From Agaribacterium sp. ZY112 (GTDB lineage Bacteria; Pseudomonadota; Gammaproteobacteria; Pseudomonadales; Cellvibrionaceae), in the NCBI RefSeq assembly GCF_041346925.1, contig NZ_CP166840.1, positions 2,909,001 to 2,973,000 on the forward strand: DNA of 64,000 nt, written 5' to 3'. Below, in pieces: positions 62,022 through 64,000 of this stretch. Position 1 is the first letter of the stretch; each line of letters opens with the position of its first letter. A model generated the notes under the pieces. It saw only the letters and a program-made list of their open reading frames with translations, had not been told where the DNA came from and ran no database searches. The position numbers and the translations under genes were made by a program.

Positions 62022-62753
62022 ATGTGGAAAATGGAATACGATCACGGCAAGCGAGTTACTCCGGAGGTCTGGGAGCTTTCTCCTTTAGATTTATCGATAG
62101 AACAGTACGAAAATCGTTGTAAGAATTATCACTATAAAAAACGTAGAGTAAGCGGCGAGACTCCGGAGGAGCGTGATCATAGGCTAGGTGAGATGAAGAA
62201 GGCCAAAGCCCTATTGGATCTAGAGAGAGGCCGTATTATGAGCTTACTGTCAGTTGAGGGGCAGCTCAAGCAGTATAGAGATGAATACAAAAGCATTGAG
62301 GATGATTTCGACAGAATTGAGGCCTATGATGCTGAGGATCATCACCCAACAAAAGTACTGGAGAATAACCTTAGGCTTGCGGGACGAGCTCAACCGAGCC
62401 CACGATTTACTGCTCATCACATTGTAGAGGGACAAGGAAAGCTAGAAATAACAAAAGATGCAAGGTTGCTTCTTGCCACTCATGATATACGAATCAATGA
62501 CCCTGATAACGGTGTTTGGATGCCAAGGACTGACGATGATCGGGGGCACTGGTCAATGCCAAACGCCACGCCTCATAGCCGGATTCACACTCACAACTAT
62601 GAACGTTGGGTTCACGGTCAAATCATCAACCTTCACAGTGAGAATGAGATTAGAGACAAGCTAACTTTGATTAGGGTTCATCTCAAAAATGGTACTCAAC
62701 CGGAAAAAGTAACCGCAAAACCTGATAAAGAGTGGAATGGGCGTGATGTATAA
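62022..62753 (+). CDS. AHH-type nuclease toxin
   Basis: A 243-residue protein. The N-terminal 110 residues are helical and charged. The C-terminal domain (about 125-230) has the AHH signature TAHHIVEG and a later His cluster, PHSRIHTHNYERWVHGQI, typical of HNH/AHH nuclease toxins of polymorphic toxin systems. ATG 62022 or ATG 62031 may be the start. AAAGGA at 62013-62018 is better spaced for the second. It overlaps the downstream immunity-like gene by 17 bases. No long delivery domain or PAAR/RHS repeat is present, so delivery is unknown; a T6SS cargo effector is possible. Confidence 0.75.
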   Translation: MWKMEYDHGKRVTPEVWELSPLDLSIEQYENRCKNYHYKKRRVSGETPEERDHRLGEMKKAKALLDLERGRIMSLLSVEGQLKQYRDEYKSIEDDFDRIEAYDAEDHHPTKVLENNLRLAGRAQPSPRFTAHHIVEGQGKLEITKDARLLLATHDIRINDPDNGVWMPRTDDDRGHWSMPNATPHSRIHTHNYERWVHGQIINLHSENEIRDKLTLIRVHLKNGTQPEKVTAKPDKEWNGRDV

Positions 62754-63318
62754 AATCAGTTTTAATCATAGTAATTTCTTAAATCTTTCTTTAGATATGA
62801 AGAAACTCATGTTCACTATTGGTAGGGCACTAGGTGGAGTTAAAGAATTCCAGTCTTATCCTTGGGATAACAAATCTCTGGTTAAGTGCTGGGTTGATAT
62901 AGGGGCATCTTTCATTAAAGTTGAGGGCCTTGAGCAAACCAAAGCACCAGATATCACAACTTGGAACCGTTCACACTTGGTGTTGTCCCCAGTGGCCTAT
63001 AAAGCAATAGGCCTTGATCTTGAACCTTATGGAGAGTTCTTGACCATCACTATTGATGGGGAAGCTTATAAAGTATTTAACTGCCTGAATGTGGTTGAGG
63101 TAGACAGCAGTCAAAGTAAGTCGGATATTGTGAATGAACAATGGATGGGGATTAAAAGCATAGGGTTTCCCAAGGATACAATCGATAACAACTTAATTTT
63201 TAAAACAAAATTCGACCGCTGTGGAAGCCTATATTGTGGCGAGGCACTTAAAGAAATGGTAGAGCGACATAAGCTGAAAGGGGTTAATTTCCTGGATAAT
63301 TTAACTGAAGACTTTTAG
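62737..63318 (+). CDS. Probable immunity protein of the AHH toxin (Imm43/DUF1629-like)
   Basis: A 193-residue protein whose start overlaps the toxin gene by 17 bases, the usual toxin-immunity coupling. Its make-up (LVLSPVAYKAIGLDLEPYGE, then LNVVEVDSSQS and a final LKEMVERHKLKGVNF) fits immunity families such as Imm43 or DUF1629, where the protein has a two-lobed fold ending in KGv-F. A decayed copy of its start lies at 59785-59955 and of its end at 57606-57872. Family name is tentative. Confidence 0.65.
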   Translation: MGVMYKISFNHSNFLNLSLDMKKLMFTIGRALGGVKEFQSYPWDNKSLVKCWVDIGASFIKVEGLEQTKAPDITTWNRSHLVLSPVAYKAIGLDLEPYGEFLTITIDGEAYKVFNCLNVVEVDSSQSKSDIVNEQWMGIKSIGFPKDTIDNNLIFKTKFDRCGSLYCGEALKEMVERHKLKGVNFLDNLTEDF

Positions 63319-63693
63319 CCAAGAAGATGAAGGTTGTCGGTTAGAACATCGCATACTCAAAAGCTCTAGGTTTATCTACAAAAGTATGTCCGCTGGTGAG
63401 TTCAGAGTGGAGCGACTTTTAAGCCGCTGCCTCAGTTATTAAATGAGCTACGTTCATACAAAAATATCCGCGACTGAATGTCTTTAGGCATCACAGAGAA
63501 ACCGTTTTATAACTGGAAAGACAAATTTAGAGCTGAGCGATCAGACGCTATTTTTAAAGGCAGATGCGCTTAAAGCCACATATAGTGCAGAGTGAGGCCT
63601 CGATACTTACCCCCTACCAAAGGGGGGCGCAATCGGTGACTGCGGGGGCAGTAGGGCGCGACGTGATGGCACGGTACCCACCCGCTTATCCTT
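63319..63693. other. 375-base junction with remnants
   Basis: No intact gene. It contains a 31-codon frame resembling an IS3-type OrfA helix (63478-63573) and a GC-rich stretch (63600-63680) that differs from its AT-rich left side, probably the return to core sequence. Confidence 0.45.
63478..63573 (+). pseudogene. Possible IS3-family OrfA remnant
   Basis: ATG at 63478 opens a 31-codon frame with SLGITEKPFYNWKDKF, like the HTH end of IS3-family OrfA (typical GISEKTFYNWK). Nothing else of an insertion sequence is visible. Confidence 0.4.
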
Positions 63694-64000
63694 CTAATAT
63701 GTTAGCGCCACTTTTACAGCGTAGTGGTCAGAACCAAAATGGGGACCACGCTCAACGGAAAGCCTCGTGACCGAGTCAAAAATTGGCCCCCACGCATAAA
63801 TGTTATCGATGGGGCTGTCCACAAAGTCACCGGCCGCGTAACTCGCACTTAAACCTTCAACCAGATTACGCATCATAAAGCCTTCACGTAACCCAGCACC
63901 AAAAATGGCATGGGTTTGGTCGTAACCAACACAGGTATTGGTCGTGCAGGAGGCATTAAAATCCACGCCCACCTTGGCCGCATCCCCGGGAGCGACATTA
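63694..64000 (-). CDS. Endonuclease/exonuclease/phosphatase-family protein (5' end outside window)
   Basis: The minus frame is open to the right edge, so only the C-terminal 100 residues are seen. They include DSPIDNIYAWG and the DNase-I-fold signature GSDHYAVKV near the C terminus (Asp-His catalytic pair). A CTTNTCVGYDQTH stretch lies upstream with two Cys. This is the usual ending of EEP-superfamily enzymes, possibly an exported DNase. GC is higher than in the accessory genes, consistent with core sequence resuming. Confidence 0.75.
   Translation of the reverse strand, partial: NVAPGDAAKVGVDFNASCTTNTCVGYDQTHAIFGAGLREGFMMRNLVEGLSASYAAGDFVDSPIDNIYAWGPIFDSVTRLSVERGPHFGSDHYAVKVALTY

Noticed and set aside
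61796..62045. Overlapping minus-strand frames before the AHH toxin
   Set aside because: Two frames overlap each other and the toxin start; neither has conserved features.

Overview
The window reads as chromosome of a marine-type gammaproteobacterium, most like the Cellvibrionales/Pseudomonas side of the class. The reasons are moderate GC, FimV, a fliK / FlhB-like pair running into a ccmABCDEFG operon, an RpoE-ChrR stress regulon, and a glycan-type two-component system with a discoidin-like sensor. The genus is inference; no rRNA or tRNA gene was recognised.

Core-like part (1-35.06 kb). (a) A receiver-TPR protein cut by the left edge and a soluble histidine kinase. (b) An M16C peptidase, a membrane J-domain protein and exopolyphosphatase on the minus strand. 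(c) A methyltransferase and MsrA. (d) FimV. (e) FliK and a small FlhB-like protein. (f) Cytochrome c maturation genes ccmABCDEFG without ccmH/ccmI, then a HAD phosphatase. (g) A five-gene operon (DUF2878, chalcone-isomerase-like, DUF3833 lipoprotein, SDR, NTF2-like). (h) An exported SDR, a nucleotide-type transporter, an exported beta-propeller glycosidase-like protein, and a discoidin-domain histidine kinase with a NarL-type regulator. (i) cfa, DUF1365 and FAD-oxidoreductase genes, divergent from rpoE-chrR, then a DUF523/DUF1722 gene. Three promoters of one shape (TGAtCC/TGAaCC, 16 bases, CGTAA or CGTAT) tie (g) and (i) into one probable RpoE-ChrR (singlet-oxygen/lipid-damage type) regulon.

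Accessory part (about 35.17-63.69 kb). It opens with a 3' remnant of a tyrosine recombinase gene. A diverged, intact recombinase of the same family follows 4.7 kb later, which suggests successive insertions. Between them lie DUF3302/HlyD-type membrane genes and two convergent DUF1254/DUF1214 proteins. Next comes a Tn3-family transposon of the Tn4651 (TnpS/TnpT) type. It has tnpA, a SprT-like protease, a DEAH helicase with a winged-helix/coiled-coil partner and an XRE regulator, then divergent tnpS and tnpT with an 18-bp inverted repeat between them as the probable resolution site. Its cargo is a CadR-like regulator with its operator and a His-rich czcCBA metal-efflux operon. After it come SOS-controlled umuDC, an AAA ATPase, a CsrA-like protein, a zinc-ribbon protein and an AHH nuclease toxin with its probable immunity gene. 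Decayed copies of the toxin-immunity junction lie around them. The 3' part of an endonuclease/exonuclease/phosphatase-family gene closes the window.

Most promising for new biology: the SprT-helicase-wHTH-XRE block inside the transposon, the ATPase/CsrA-like/zinc-ribbon/AHH block, and the discoidin kinase locus. Both transposon ends are unresolved; only a weak left-end candidate was found.
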